Below, piece by piece: positions 46,589-58,091 of a stretch of DNA of 64,000 nucleotides. Origin of the DNA: Halomonas llamarensis (GTDB lineage: Bacteria; Pseudomonadota; Gammaproteobacteria; Pseudomonadales; Halomonadaceae); contig NZ_JAMJPJ010000010.1 in assembly GCF_023555005.1 (NCBI RefSeq), forward strand, positions 37,578-101,577, read 5' to 3'. The translations under genes were made by a program, and so were the position numbers. The notes under the pieces were generated by a model, which did no database searches, had not been told where the DNA came from, and saw only the letters and a program-made list of their open reading frames with translations. Every line of letters starts with the position of its first letter. The first letter of the stretch is position 1.

Positions 46589-48508
46589 TTATTCAAGATA
46601 GGTATAGCCGCTTAGGCCGTTGCTTAAGCTTTGAGCAAAGTGGGCCTGTTCGTGCTCGGTGAAATCGCTGGCCGCGAGCTGGTCCATTAGCTTCTTTTTC
46701 AGTACCTCGGCGTCGAAATTGACGTAGGCCAGCACATCGGCCACGCGGTCACCCGCCAACGGGTTCGAAAGCACCCACTCGCCGTTTTCATCGAGCGCGG
46801 CATCGACCGAATCGGTATCGCCGAACAGGTTGTGCAAATCGCCCAGGATTTCCTGATAGGCACCCACTAGGAAAAACCCTAGCCAGCGCTCGTCGTCGTT
46901 GACCCACTCGGGCAGCGGTAAGGTGCTCTCCACCCCTTGGCCATCTACATAGTGATCGATACGTCCGTCAGAGTCGCAGGTGATGTCTTGAATCACCGCC
47001 CGGCGCGTGGGCGCTTGATCAAGCCCCGCCAGCGGCAACACCGGGAAAATCTGCTCGATGCCCCAGATATCGGGCACCGATTGAAATAGCGAAAAATTCA
47101 CAAAGAGCTTGTCGGCGAGTTTTTCCGCCAACTCATCTTGAATATCCCGATGGGCGCGATTGCGGCTATCCAGTTGCGCTCTTAACCGCACACAGGCGGC
47201 GGTGTAAACCCGTTCACCTTCAGCCCGGGCGGTGACGCTAGTTAACCCCATGACAAAGCGGTCTTGCAGCTCACCAAGGGCTTGAAGCAGGTCGTGCCAC
47301 GCTTCAACCAACACCCGCGGCTCCTGTGAGGCATCGAGCCGTTCAAATACCTGCCACAACGCCTCAACGTGCGGGTCGCTTTGGCTTTGCCGCTCAGGCA
47401 GTGTGGCGTCGATGCGCTCTTCGTCGATTACATTAGTGATCAGCACCGCGTGGTGGGCGGTCAGCGCACGACCGGACTCGCTGATTAGGTGCGGTTGCAC
47501 CAAGCCGTGTTCCCGGCAAAGCTGGGCGAAGGCATTAACCACGTTGCGGGCGTACTCGGCCATGGAATAATTAGCCGAGCAGAAGCTGCGCGAGCGCGTA
47601 CCTTCGTAATCGACCCCCAAGCCGCCGCCGACATCGACGGTATCCACCGGCGCACCAAGCGCCACCAGGCTTTGATAAAACCGTGCGCACTCGCGCAGGC
47701 CGCGCTGAATGTCGTGGATATTGGCGATCTGCGAGCCCAAGTGAAAGTGCACCAGTTGCAGGCTACCCAGGGCTTCGTGTTCGCTCAGGGTGTCGACCAC
47801 CTGCAACATTTGGTTTGCCGTGAGGCCGAACTTGGATTTCTCACCGCCGGTATTTTGCCATTTGCCTTTGCCCACTGAGGCGAGCCGTGCCCGTAGGCCA
47901 ATACGTGGGCGCACATCCAGCGCTCGGGCTTCTGCCAAAATCATCTCAAGCTCGGAGAGTTTTTCCACCACTAGGTACACGCGGTGGCCGAGCTTCTCGC
48001 CAAGCAGTGCCAAGCGCACGTATTCGCGGTCTTTATAGCCGTTGCACACGATCAGCGATGAGCCGCTATCGGAAAGCGCCAACACCGCGAGCAGCTCGGG
48101 TTTGCTGCCAGCTTCCAGCCCTACGCGGCCGTGGCCGCGCTCAGTGGTGGCGAGAATCTCCTCCACCACGCGGCGCTGCTGATTGACCTTGATCGGGTAC
48201 ACGGCGGTGTAGCCAGCGGTGTAATCCGCTTCCTGCATCGCTTGATCAAAGGCGCCGCACAGCTGCTCGACGCGGTCGTGTAAGATATCGCTAAAGCGCA
48301 CCAGTACGGGTAGGCGCAGTCCGGCGTTACGCAGTTGATGCACCAGCCCCGTCAGCGGCAGTGCCGGGCCTTCTGCGTCGCTGCCGCGGGGGCGCACTAG
48401 CGTTTGGCCGTGGTCGTCAACGTCGAAGTAGCCGCTGCCCCACTGGTCGATATTCCACGTGCGCCGCGCGCGTAGGGCTGGGCTGCCGGCGGATGCCATA
48501 TAGCTCAT
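46589..48508 (-). CDS. speA: Biosynthetic arginine decarboxylase SpeA
   Basis: SpeA converts arginine to agmatine on the route to putrescine. The product has 639 residues from the ATG at 48508, which overlaps the thrB stop as ATGA. Signatures are the pyridoxal-phosphate lysine segment YTAVYPIKVNQQR and the VDVGGGLGVDYEGT motif. The C-terminal half has the usual helical insertion of SpeA. An earlier start to 48679 would lie inside thrB and is unlikely. Confidence 0.93.
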   Translation of the reverse strand: MSYMASAGSPALRARRTWNIDQWGSGYFDVDDHGQTLVRPRGSDAEGPALPLTGLVHQLRNAGLRLPVLVRFSDILHDRVEQLCGAFDQAMQEADYTAGYTAVYPIKVNQQRRVVEEILATTERGHGRVGLEAGSKPELLAVLALSDSGSSLIVCNGYKDREYVRLALLGEKLGHRVYLVVEKLSELEMILAEARALDVRPRIGLRARLASVGKGKWQNTGGEKSKFGLTANQMLQVVDTLSEHEALGSLQLVHFHLGSQIANIHDIQRGLRECARFYQSLVALGAPVDTVDVGGGLGVDYEGTRSRSFCSANYSMAEYARNVVNAFAQLCREHGLVQPHLISESGRALTAHHAVLITNVIDEERIDATLPERQSQSDPHVEALWQVFERLDASQEPRVLVEAWHDLLQALGELQDRFVMGLTSVTARAEGERVYTAACVRLRAQLDSRNRAHRDIQDELAEKLADKLFVNFSLFQSVPDIWGIEQIFPVLPLAGLDQAPTRRAVIQDITCDSDGRIDHYVDGQGVESTLPLPEWVNDDERWLGFFLVGAYQEILGDLHNLFGDTDSVDAALDENGEWVLSNPLAGDRVADVLAYVNFDAEVLKKKLMDQLAASDFTEHEQAHFAQSLSNGLSGYTYLE

Positions 48509-49464
48509 CGGTTGACCTCGGGAATCGGCAGCGCGCCATGATTGATGCGCGCGTGCAAAATGGTGCGAAAACGCTCGGGGTCGTGGGGTGTTAGGTCGTG
48601 CGCTGGCGGGTCGACATACACCACCAACAGGCGCGAGAGCCAGTAGCGCAGCGCGGTCATGCGCAGCATTACCGGCCAAAGTTCACGCTCATCCTGTGTT
48701 AGCGGGCGGCGCGCTTGATAGGCATAAAGCAGCGCGTTGTAACGCTCGGGGTTTAAGCGGCCGTCGGCGTCCGAGGCCCAGTCGTTAACCACGATTGCCA
48801 GATCAAACAGCAAATCGCCGGTGCAACCGTTATAAAAATCGATGATGCCGCCGAGCCGGTCGCCGTCAAACAGGGTGTTATCGCGGAACAAATCGCCGTG
48901 GATCGCGCCCTGGGGGAGTTCGGCGTGCTGACTAAACGCGCTTTCGAAGTCGTCGACTTCGTTTTTCATCAGCGTTTGATCGCTCGGGCTTAAGTAAGTC
49001 AGCACTTTGTGGTGCTTGACCCGCAGCCAGTGCAAATCGCGCGGGTTGGGGCGGTGGCCGGGGAAGTGCTGCGACACCACGTGCATGTGCCCTAGCGCAT
49101 CGCCCAGCGCGCGGCACTGGGCAAGATTAGGGGCTTCCGGGTAGCGGCCCGGCAAGCGCGGAAAGAGCAGAGCGGGCTTATCCGCCAAGCTATGCAGTGC
49201 CACGCCCTCGCGGTCGTGTACCGTGCCGGGCACTGGCAGGCGATGCTCCGCGAGGTAGTCAAGCAGGTCGACAAAGAACGGTAGCTCTTCGTGTTCCCCC
49301 TGCTCAAAGAGCGTCAATACCAGCTCGCGGCGGTCGGTCGTGACAAAAAAGGTGGAATTTTCCGTGCCGCCAGCCACGCCCCGAAGCGCAGTAAAGCGGC
49401 CAACGTCAAATGTGTCCAAAAACGCTGCGACCTGTGCGTCGCTAAGCGGAGTAAATACAGCCAT
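48505..49464 (-). CDS. thrB: Homoserine kinase type II ThrB
   Basis: This 319-residue kinase of the aminoglycoside-phosphotransferase fold phosphorylates homoserine for threonine synthesis. Motifs are GGTENSTFFV near the start, AIHGDLFRDN with the catalytic Asp, and GGIIDFYNG. It starts at the ATG at 49464 (MAVFTPLSD). It is divergent from polA, as in related genomes, and coupled to speA by an ATGA overlap. Confidence 0.87.
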   Translation of the reverse strand: MAVFTPLSDAQVAAFLDTFDVGRFTALRGVAGGTENSTFFVTTDRRELVLTLFEQGEHEELPFFVDLLDYLAEHRLPVPGTVHDREGVALHSLADKPALLFPRLPGRYPEAPNLAQCRALGDALGHMHVVSQHFPGHRPNPRDLHWLRVKHHKVLTYLSPSDQTLMKNEVDDFESAFSQHAELPQGAIHGDLFRDNTLFDGDRLGGIIDFYNGCTGDLLFDLAIVVNDWASDADGRLNPERYNALLYAYQARRPLTQDERELWPVMLRMTALRYWLSRLLVVYVDPPAHDLTPHDPERFRTILHARINHGALPIPEVNR

Positions 49465-49670
49465 GAGAATCTCGCCCAGGTTGCTAAGCCCCCTATTGTA
49501 GCGGCTTGATGCGCCACTTGGCAGCGTTGATCTGGGCAACTTTTTCTGCCAAAGCACACAGGATCGTATGTTTGCATTCGGCACAGCGCCAGCAGCGCGC
49601 TATCATATCGCCACGACTTTTTTTGTCGCCGTCGCTAACGGTGGTTTTTTTCTTGAACGGTGAATTGTGT

Positions 49671-52436
49671 ATGGCTCGCGCTCCGATCGTGCTTGTGGAT
49701 GGCTCCTCTTACTTATACCGCGCGTTTCACGCGTTGCCGCCGCTGACTACCTCCCAAGGGCAGCCGACCGGCGCCGTGAAGGGCGTGCTCAACATGCTCA
49801 AGCGGCTGATCAAGGATTACCCCGATAGCCCTATGGCGGTGGTGTTTGACGCGCCGGGTAAGACCTTTCGCGATGATATGTACGAAGCTTACAAAGCCCA
49901 CCGCCCGCCGATGCCGGATGACCTGCGAAGCCAGGTCAAGCTGCTGCACGACTGTGTAACATCGCTGGGGCTACCGCTTTTGTGCATCGAAGGGGTCGAG
50001 GCGGATGATGTGATCGGCACCTTGGCGTACAAGGCCACGCAGTCCGGGCGCGATGCGGTGATCTCCACCGGCGATAAGGACATGGCACAGTTGGTCAACG
50101 CGCATATCACGCTGGTCAATACCATGAAGGATGAAACGCTGGATGAAGCCGGGGTGAAAGACAAATTCGGCTTACCGCCAGCACTGATCATCGATTATCT
50201 CGCGCTGATGGGCGATAAGGTCGACAACATTCCCGGTGTGCCGGGGGTCGGGGAGAAAACCGCCATCGGCCTGTTGCAAGGCATGGAAGGCGGGCTGGAT
50301 ACCATTTATGGCGATCTGGAGCGGGTCAAAACGCTCGGCTTTCGCGGGGCCAAAACGTTGCCCAAAAAGCTAGAAGAACACCGCGATCAAGCGTTTCTCT
50401 CTTATCAGCTCGCTACCATCAAAACCGACTGCGATCTGCCGGTAGGGCTCGATGACCTGGATATCGCCCACCCTGACCGCGAGCGGCTGCTTGAGCTTTA
50501 CCGCACGCTTGAGTTCAAACAGTGGCTCGCCGAGCTGTTAGACGGCCAAGACGAAGGCGTTGACGATGTGGCAGGCGGCGCGCCGGTGGATGACGCGGAC
50601 GACAAGGCGGATAGCCACCCCCCCAGCGCGCGTCAGGATTATGTCATCACCGAGCAGGGCGAGTTGGATGCTTGGCTTGAGCGGTTACAAAAAGCTGAAC
50701 GTTATTGTTTCGACTTGGAAACCACCAGCCTGAACTATATGGACGCCGAGATCGTCGGCGTGGGGCTCGCGCTTGAGCCCGTCGAGGCGGCGTATATTCC
50801 GCTTGCGCACGATTACTTGGATGTGCCCGCGCAGCTGGATCGCGACGCGGTGCTCAGTTCGCTCAAGCCGTTACTCGAAGACAGTACCAAAACCAAAATC
50901 GGCCAGAACCTGAAGTACGATATGTCGGTGCTCGCCAATGTCGACATTACGCTTGCCGGTCCGCTCGCCGACACCATGCTTGCCTCCTACGTGCTCAACT
51001 CCACCGCCACGCGCCACGACATGGATTCGCTGGCGCTGAAGTACCTGGGTGAGACAACCATTTCCTTTGAAGACATTGCCGGTAAAGGGGCGAAACAGCT
51101 TACTTTTAACCAGATCGCGCTGGAACAAGCCGCGCCCTACGCCTGCGAAGACGTGGATATTACCCTGCGTCTTCACGAGATGCTGCGCCCACAGGTGGAG
51201 CAAGAAGGCGAGTTGGCCGCGGTGCTCGACACGCTTGAGCTGCCGCTGGTACCGGTGCTTTCGCACATAGAGCGCAATGGCGTGTCGCTGGATGCCGAGC
51301 GCCTGCATACCCAGAGCCACGAGCTTGCAAACCGTATTCGCGAGCTGGAGAGCGAGGCGTTTGCGCTCGCCGGGCGCGAGTTCAACCTCGGCTCGCCTAA
51401 GCAGCTTGGTGAGATTCTGTTCAACGAGCAGAAGATTCCGGTGATCAAGAAAACGCCCAAAGGGGCGCCATCCACCGCCGAGGCGGTGCTTGAGGAGTTG
51501 GCGCTGGATTACCCACTGCCCAAGGTCATTATGGAGCACCGTGGTTTATCCAAGCTGAAATCAACCTACACCGACAAACTGCCGCGCTTGATTAACCCGC
51601 GCACCGGCCGCGTGCATACAAGCTACCATCAGGCGGTGACCGCTACCGGGCGGCTCTCGTCCTCCGATCCTAACCTGCAAAATATTCCCATTCGCACCGA
51701 AGAGGGGCGCAAGATTCGTCAGGCGTTTACCGCGCGCCCGGGCTATCGCATCGTCGCCGCTGACTACTCGCAAATCGAGCTGCGTATCATGGCGCACCTG
51801 TCGGAAGATAAGGGGCTGTTGAACGCCTTCGCGGAAGGCAAGGACATTCACGCCGCCACCGCCGCCGAGGTGTTTGGCACCTCGCTTGAGAAGGTCTCCG
51901 GCGATCAGCGCAGAAGCGCCAAAGCCATCAACTTTGGGCTGATCTACGGCATGAGCGCCTGGGGGCTTTCGCGGCAGCTGCATATCGAGCGCAATCAGGC
52001 TCAGACGTACATTGATCGTTACTTCGACCGCTACCCTGGGGTGGCACGCTACATGGAGCGCATTCGCGCCCAAGCGGCGGAGGATGGCTATGTCGAGACA
52101 GTCTTTGGCCGTCGCCTCTACCTGCCGGAGATTCACTCGCAAAACCGCAATCGCCGCCAGGGGGCAGAGCGTACGGCGATCAACGCGCCGATGCAGGGCA
52201 CTGCCGCGGATATCATCAAGCGCGCGATGATCGACGTCGATGGCTGGCTTGCCGAAAGCGGCTTCGACGCGCTTATGGTGATGCAGGTTCACGATGAGCT
52301 AGTGTTTGAAGTCGCCGAGAGTCAAGTCGAGGCGTTTATCGCCGAGGTGCGAAAGCGCATGCAGGCCGCCGCTGAGCTTAACGTTGAGCTTACCGTGGAA
52401 GCCGAAAGCGGCGCCAATTGGGACGAAGCGCACTGA
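49671..52436 (+). CDS. polA: DNA polymerase I PolA
   Basis: PolA fills gaps and removes RNA primers. The 921-residue product has a 5'-3' exonuclease domain (about 1-300, VDGSSYLYRAFHALP), a 3'-5' exonuclease domain with intact DxE (CFDLETTSLNY), and a polymerase domain with motif A (DYSQIELRI), motif B (RRSAKAINFGLIYG) and motif C (VHDELVFEV). The start at 49671 follows a weak ribosome site; an earlier in-frame start lies in unlikely sequence. A strong terminator follows. Confidence 0.96.
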   Translation: MARAPIVLVDGSSYLYRAFHALPPLTTSQGQPTGAVKGVLNMLKRLIKDYPDSPMAVVFDAPGKTFRDDMYEAYKAHRPPMPDDLRSQVKLLHDCVTSLGLPLLCIEGVEADDVIGTLAYKATQSGRDAVISTGDKDMAQLVNAHITLVNTMKDETLDEAGVKDKFGLPPALIIDYLALMGDKVDNIPGVPGVGEKTAIGLLQGMEGGLDTIYGDLERVKTLGFRGAKTLPKKLEEHRDQAFLSYQLATIKTDCDLPVGLDDLDIAHPDRERLLELYRTLEFKQWLAELLDGQDEGVDDVAGGAPVDDADDKADSHPPSARQDYVITEQGELDAWLERLQKAERYCFDLETTSLNYMDAEIVGVGLALEPVEAAYIPLAHDYLDVPAQLDRDAVLSSLKPLLEDSTKTKIGQNLKYDMSVLANVDITLAGPLADTMLASYVLNSTATRHDMDSLALKYLGETTISFEDIAGKGAKQLTFNQIALEQAAPYACEDVDITLRLHEMLRPQVEQEGELAAVLDTLELPLVPVLSHIERNGVSLDAERLHTQSHELANRIRELESEAFALAGREFNLGSPKQLGEILFNEQKIPVIKKTPKGAPSTAEAVLEELALDYPLPKVIMEHRGLSKLKSTYTDKLPRLINPRTGRVHTSYHQAVTATGRLSSSDPNLQNIPIRTEEGRKIRQAFTARPGYRIVAADYSQIELRIMAHLSEDKGLLNAFAEGKDIHAATAAEVFGTSLEKVSGDQRRSAKAINFGLIYGMSAWGLSRQLHIERNQAQTYIDRYFDRYPGVARYMERIRAQAAEDGYVETVFGRRLYLPEIHSQNRNRRQGAERTAINAPMQGTAADIIKRAMIDVDGWLAESGFDALMVMQVHDELVFEVAESQVEAFIAEVRKRMQAAAELNVELTVEAESGANWDEAH

Positions 52437-52462
52437 TACATTTTATTTGATCGTTAGCAAAC

Positions 52463-52498
52463 AAAAGCACCCGCTGCCATGGCAGCGGGTGCTTTTTT
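52463..52498. terminator. Bidirectional terminator between polA and fbpA
   Basis: AAAAGCACCCGCTGCC pairs perfectly with GGCAGCGGGTGCTTTT around a two-base loop. A and T tracts on both sides allow termination from both strands. Confidence 0.88.
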
Positions 52499-52557
52499 AT
52501 AGACGTCTTTACAGACGTTTTGGTCGACGTGTCGGTACGCGTGGTTTCGCGCCCCGC

Positions 52558-53583
52558 TTAACGCCAGCCAACGCGATCAAAGATGCGGATCGCTTCGGGA
52601 TTATTTTCACCCAGCTCGCTGATGTTCAGGTTGTCTTTTTTGAAGTTGCCCCAGGATTCCAGTACCGGGTCTTTCTTCACGCCGTCAATCACCGGGAACT
52701 CATTGTTGCCGGCAGCGAAGATTTCCTGGGCGGTGTCGGAAGACAAGAATTCCAGAAAGCGTACAGCGCTCTCACGGTTGGGTGCACCTTCAACGACACC
52801 GGCGCCGCCGACGTTGACGTGAGCGCCACGGCCATCTTGGTTAGGGAAGATGATGCCCACTTTGCGTGCGGCTTCACGGTCGGCTTCGTCGTCCGACTTA
52901 AGCAGGCGCACGTAGTAGTAGTGGTTGGCAACGGCTAAATCGCACTCGCCGCTTGCGACACCGCGAATCTGGTCGGTGTCACCGCCTTCCGGGTCGCGCG
53001 CCATGTTATCGACCACGCCCTGTGCCCACTCTTCAGCACCTTCTTCGCCGTGATGGGCGATCATAGATGCCAAGAGCGACTGGTTGTAGATATTGTTAGA
53101 CGAACGAATGCATACTTCGCCTTCAAATTGCGGATCGGCCAGGTCTTCGTAAGTGCTGATCTGGCTGGGATCGAAATTTTCACGATTATAATAAATGGCG
53201 CGAGCGCGCTGGCTAAAGCCAAACCAAAGCCCTTCCGGGTGGCGCATGGATTCCGGCAAGCGCTCGTCTAGTACATCAGATTCAACGCCTTGAAAGATGC
53301 CTTCTTGTTCGGCACGCCATAGGCGGCCAGCATCAACCGTCATCATGACGTCGGCAGGGCTTGCTACGCCTTCACGCTGAATCCGTTCGATAAGCTGGTC
53401 GGAATCGCCTTCGAGCACGTTGACTTCAATGCCGGTTTCTTCGGTAAAGGCGGTGTAAAGATGCTCATCAGAGTCGTAGTGGCGAGCGGAATACAAGTTG
53501 AGCTCGTCGGCTAATGCCGTGCTGGCAAAAGCGCTACTTACCAAAACGGCAGCCACCGGAGCGGCGAAGCGTGCTGTTTTCAT
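52558..53583 (-). CDS. fbpA: Iron(III) ABC transporter substrate-binding protein
   Basis: This 341-residue periplasmic protein captures ferric iron for the permease encoded 1.3 kb away. The signal peptide ends near residue 25. Typical features are LNLYSARHYDSDEHLYTAF and the iron-binding tyrosine cluster in NHYYYVRLL. I start at the ATG 53583 after GAGGA. A Fur-like box lies just upstream. Its partner genes are divergent (fbpC) and further on the same strand (fbpB). Confidence 0.88.
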   Translation of the reverse strand: MKTARFAAPVAAVLVSSAFASTALADELNLYSARHYDSDEHLYTAFTEETGIEVNVLEGDSDQLIERIQREGVASPADVMMTVDAGRLWRAEQEGIFQGVESDVLDERLPESMRHPEGLWFGFSQRARAIYYNRENFDPSQISTYEDLADPQFEGEVCIRSSNNIYNQSLLASMIAHHGEEGAEEWAQGVVDNMARDPEGGDTDQIRGVASGECDLAVANHYYYVRLLKSDDEADREAARKVGIIFPNQDGRGAHVNVGGAGVVEGAPNRESAVRFLEFLSSDTAQEIFAAGNNEFPVIDGVKKDPVLESWGNFKKDNLNISELGENNPEAIRIFDRVGWR

Positions 53584-53602
53584 CGTCGAACATCCTCTTG
53601 AT

Positions 53603-53621
53603 AAATAATGATAATAAGTTG
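53603..53621 (-). promoter_or_regulatory. Fur-like box upstream of fbpA
   Basis: AAATAATGATAATAAGTTG contains the repeating NATAAT pattern of Fur boxes and lies 20 bp before the fbpA start. It may also serve fbpC, although 160 bp separate it from that start. Confidence 0.6.
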
Positions 53622-53783
53622 TATTACGAAGCGGTACTTTCATTTAAGCGCTTAGCACACGTTGAGTCAAGTAAATGAGAAAGAAAGCCATCTAAAACCG
53701 TCAGTAACGGCGAGAAAGGTGCATTGTCGGCCAATAAAAAATAGAATACGAATAGCTTTCAATTATCTCAATGGCGGAGTGTC

Positions 53784-54923
<1,140 letters not shown>

Positions 54924-56578
54924 CAAAATTACGGGGATGATCCCCACCACCACAATCGCTAGCGAGGCCGTCGAAGCCTCTGCTAAGCGCTCATCAGTGG
55001 CGAGGTTGTGCGCGCGAACGGCCAGCGTATCGAAGTTAAACGGGCGCAAAATAATCGTGGCCGGCAGCTCTTTCATGACATCGACAAACACCAAAATCCC
55101 TGCTGCCAATAAGCTGCTGCGCATTAGTGGGGTATGAATGCGCCTTAGGGTACCGCCCGCCGTTTGGCCGAGCGTACGCGCGGCAGCGTCCATGCTCGGC
55201 GTGACTTTGCCTAAGCTTGCCTCTATCGCGTTAAACGAGACCGCCAAAAACCGCACGACATACGCATAAATCAAAATAAAGGCTGAGCCACTAAAAATCA
55301 GCCCAATAATGTAGCCGTATTGGGTGTGAAGCCAGGTATTAATGACATTATCCAGCCAGGCAAACGGGATTAAAATTCCCACCGCGACCACTGAGCCGGG
55401 AATGGCGTAGCCCATTGCCGCGATGCGCGAGCTGATCCGCGCAAACGGCGTATTGTGAATACGCACGCCGTAGCTTAAAAGAATCGCCATCCCCACCGCG
55501 AGCAGTGCGGCAATGGTCGCAAGTGACAGGCTGTTGAAGGCAAAGCCGATAAAGCGTGTGCCGAAAAGCGTGTCGCCTTGCACGATCGCCATTTGCAGTA
55601 AAATCGCACTGGGGAGTAAAAAGCCGATTAGCACCGGGAGCAAACAGGCGATAAGGGCGCTGGCTGCCCGCCAGCCGTAAAGCGGGTATTCCGGCAGCTG
55701 TTGATAGCGATTAGTGCTGTGAAAGTAGCGCCGTTTGCCGCGCGAGGCGCGCTCAAAAAGTACCAGGGCGACCACAAAGGTAAGCAGGCAAGCCGCGAGC
55801 TGAGCGGCAGCGACCGGCTCGCCTAAGCCAAACCAAGTGCGATAGATCCCTGTCGTGAACGTATCGACCCCGAAATACTGCACCGCGCCAAATTCGTTGA
55901 GCGTCTCCATCAACACCAGCGAAACGCCGCCCACCAGCGCCGGACGCGATAACGGCACCGCAACCGTGGCAAACAGATGCCAAGGCCCGCGGCCCAAGGT
56001 GCGGCCGACATCCAGCACGCAAACCGACTGCTCTAGAAATGACGCGCGGGCAAGCAAGTAAACGTACGGGTAGAGCACCAGCGTAATCAGCGCCGCCGCG
56101 CCGCCCAGCGAGCGAATATTGGGAAAGTAATAATCGCCGTACTCCCAGCCGAAAACGTCGCGTAAAAGGCTCTGCAAGGGGCCGGCGACCTGTAAAAAAT
56201 CGGTGTAAGCGTAGGCAATCACGTAAGTTGGCACCGCCAGTGGCAAAAGTAGCGCCCACTCAAAAATGCGTTTACCGGGAAAGCGACACATCACCACCAG
56301 CCATGCCGTGCCGGTGCCAATCACCAGCGAGCCGATACCCACCATCAGCACCAGCCAAAACGTATTGGTTAAATAGCGCGGCAGCACGGTGCTAGCAAGG
56401 TGCTGCCAAACGCCTTCGGTGGGCATAAAGATGTGAGCAAAAATGACAAGGACGGGAAGCGCCACGACTAACGCTATCAAAAAAAGCATTACTGACCACA
56501 CATTGACGCGGTTAGAGAATCGCTCGGTGAGGGCAGAAAGCCCGCGGCTGTCAGAATGGGACAAAAGAACCCTCCTTA

Positions 56579-56616
56579 GAAAGCGACTAGTGTGTGAGAA
56601 AGCGACGAGTGTGTGA
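56579..56616. repeat. Tandem 19-bp duplication upstream of fbpB
   Basis: GAAAGCGACTAGTGTGTGA and GAAAGCGACGAGTGTGTGA are directly adjacent and differ at one base. They lie just upstream of the fbpB ribosome site, in the leader of its mRNA. Confidence 0.75.
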
Positions 56617-56697
56617 GCGTAACGTGGCGATAATGCGATGAAATGTCAGTCGCAAATAGTATCACTTGAGCGCTGGTTGTGTACAAAGCACCGGTAT

Positions 56698-56739
56698 AAA
56701 AAAGCCTTCGCCTGCGATGGAATAACGCAGGCGAAGGCG
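56698..56739 (-). terminator. Terminator of the TRAP operon
   Basis: GCCTTCGCCTGCG pairs with CGCAGGCGAAGGC around a 10-nt loop. On the minus strand six T follow. It lies 27 bp after dctM. Confidence 0.88.
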
Positions 56740-56765
56740 GGAGACGCAAAACAGAAGGGTATCGG

Positions 56766-58091
56766 CTAGTTGAGCAGTATCGCCGGTAGGCCGGTAATGA
56801 GCGCCGGGAAAAACGCCATCAGTGCACACGCGAACAGAATGATCGCGACAAAAGGGATCACTGCCTTGTAGAGATCCACGATTTCCACTCCAGGCGGCGC
56901 TACCCCTTTGAGGTAGAACAGCGCATAGCCAAACGGCGGGGTGAGAAAGGATGTCTGTAGCACCACAGCGACCATCACCACGAACCACAGCACATCGATG
57001 CCCATTGCTTCGACGATTGGCAGCATGATCGGGAAGCTCAGCAGCACGATCCCTGTCCAATCAAGAAACATGCCCAAAATAAATACCAAAAAGAGCATCA
57101 ACAGCAGGGCGCCGACGGTGCCACCGGGCATCGAGAGAACGAGATCACTGATCACGGTCATGCCGCCGCCAAGAGAGAACACGCCGGTAAACGCCGTGGC
57201 ACCCACCAGGACCAGCATCACCATGGTAGTGGTTTTGCTCGCCTCAATCATCGTGTGGTAGCAGGTGGAGAGCTTACGGTCACCGAAAATCATAAACAGC
57301 AGAAAGGCGATGAAAACGCCAATGGCTGAGGCCTCGGTCGCGGTGGCAATACCGGCAAACAATACCCCTAAAACGCCAAGGATCAATGTCATCGGCGGGA
57401 CGACGTACTTCGCCAACATGATCAGAAGCTGTTTGGTGCTGACTTCTGCCTGCTCTGCTGCCGGTACTTTAGGACCGTAAGAGGGCTTAACAAAGCAGAT
57501 GATCAGCACATAAAGCGCGTACATCACGCCGAGCATTAAGCCCGGCACGAGCGCGCCGGCAAACAGCGCGCCGACCGAGACCGGTGAGTAGCTCGCCATC
57601 AAAATCAGCATGATGCTGGGCGGAATCAAAATGCCCAAGCAGCCGCTGGCCATGATGACGCCGGCGCTGAGCTCTTTGTTGTAGCCGTACTTCAGCATTG
57701 GCACCAGCGCAATCATGCCCATTACCGCAATCGAGGCGCCGACGATGCCCGTGGTGGCAGCCAGCAGCACCGAAACCACGACCACTGTCAGCGCTAAGCC
57801 GCCGCGCAGGTTGGCGAGTAATAAGCGCATGGCGTCGAACATTTTCTCGGTGACGCCCGAGTCGTTCAAAAACCGCGCCATTAAAATAAATAAGGGGATT
57901 GCCACGAGGACGTAGTTATCCATGGCATTGCCATAGACGTTATTAATAATAATACCTAGGGTATGGATGCCAGGGCCTAAAAACGCACCAATCACAGCCA
58001 CGCCGCCAAGCACAAACGCCAGCGGATGCCCCATAAACAAGCCAATCAATAGGCCGCCAAACATTACCAGGGTGAGTAATTCTGCATTCAT
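56766..58091 (-). CDS. dctM: TRAP transporter large permease DctM
   Basis: This 441-residue membrane protein is the large ion-coupled subunit of a TRAP transporter, with about twelve helices. The DctM features GIVGASIAVMGMIALVPML and ASGCLGILIPPSIMLI are present. It overlaps dctQ as ATGA, and the strong terminator follows. Substrate probably belongs to the C4-dicarboxylate, keto-acid or related organic-acid class, which the sequence does not settle. Confidence 0.9.
   Translation of the reverse strand: MNAELLTLVMFGGLLIGLFMGHPLAFVLGGVAVIGAFLGPGIHTLGIIINNVYGNAMDNYVLVAIPLFILMARFLNDSGVTEKMFDAMRLLLANLRGGLALTVVVVSVLLAATTGIVGASIAVMGMIALVPMLKYGYNKELSAGVIMASGCLGILIPPSIMLILMASYSPVSVGALFAGALVPGLMLGVMYALYVLIICFVKPSYGPKVPAAEQAEVSTKQLLIMLAKYVVPPMTLILGVLGVLFAGIATATEASAIGVFIAFLLFMIFGDRKLSTCYHTMIEASKTTTMVMLVLVGATAFTGVFSLGGGMTVISDLVLSMPGGTVGALLLMLFLVFILGMFLDWTGIVLLSFPIMLPIVEAMGIDVLWFVVMVAVVLQTSFLTPPFGYALFYLKGVAPPGVEIVDLYKAVIPFVAIILFACALMAFFPALITGLPAILLN

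Noticed and set aside
51561..52292. 243-codon open frame antisense to polA
   Set aside because: A shadow of the conserved polymerase domain; its composition is biased and it has no start signals.
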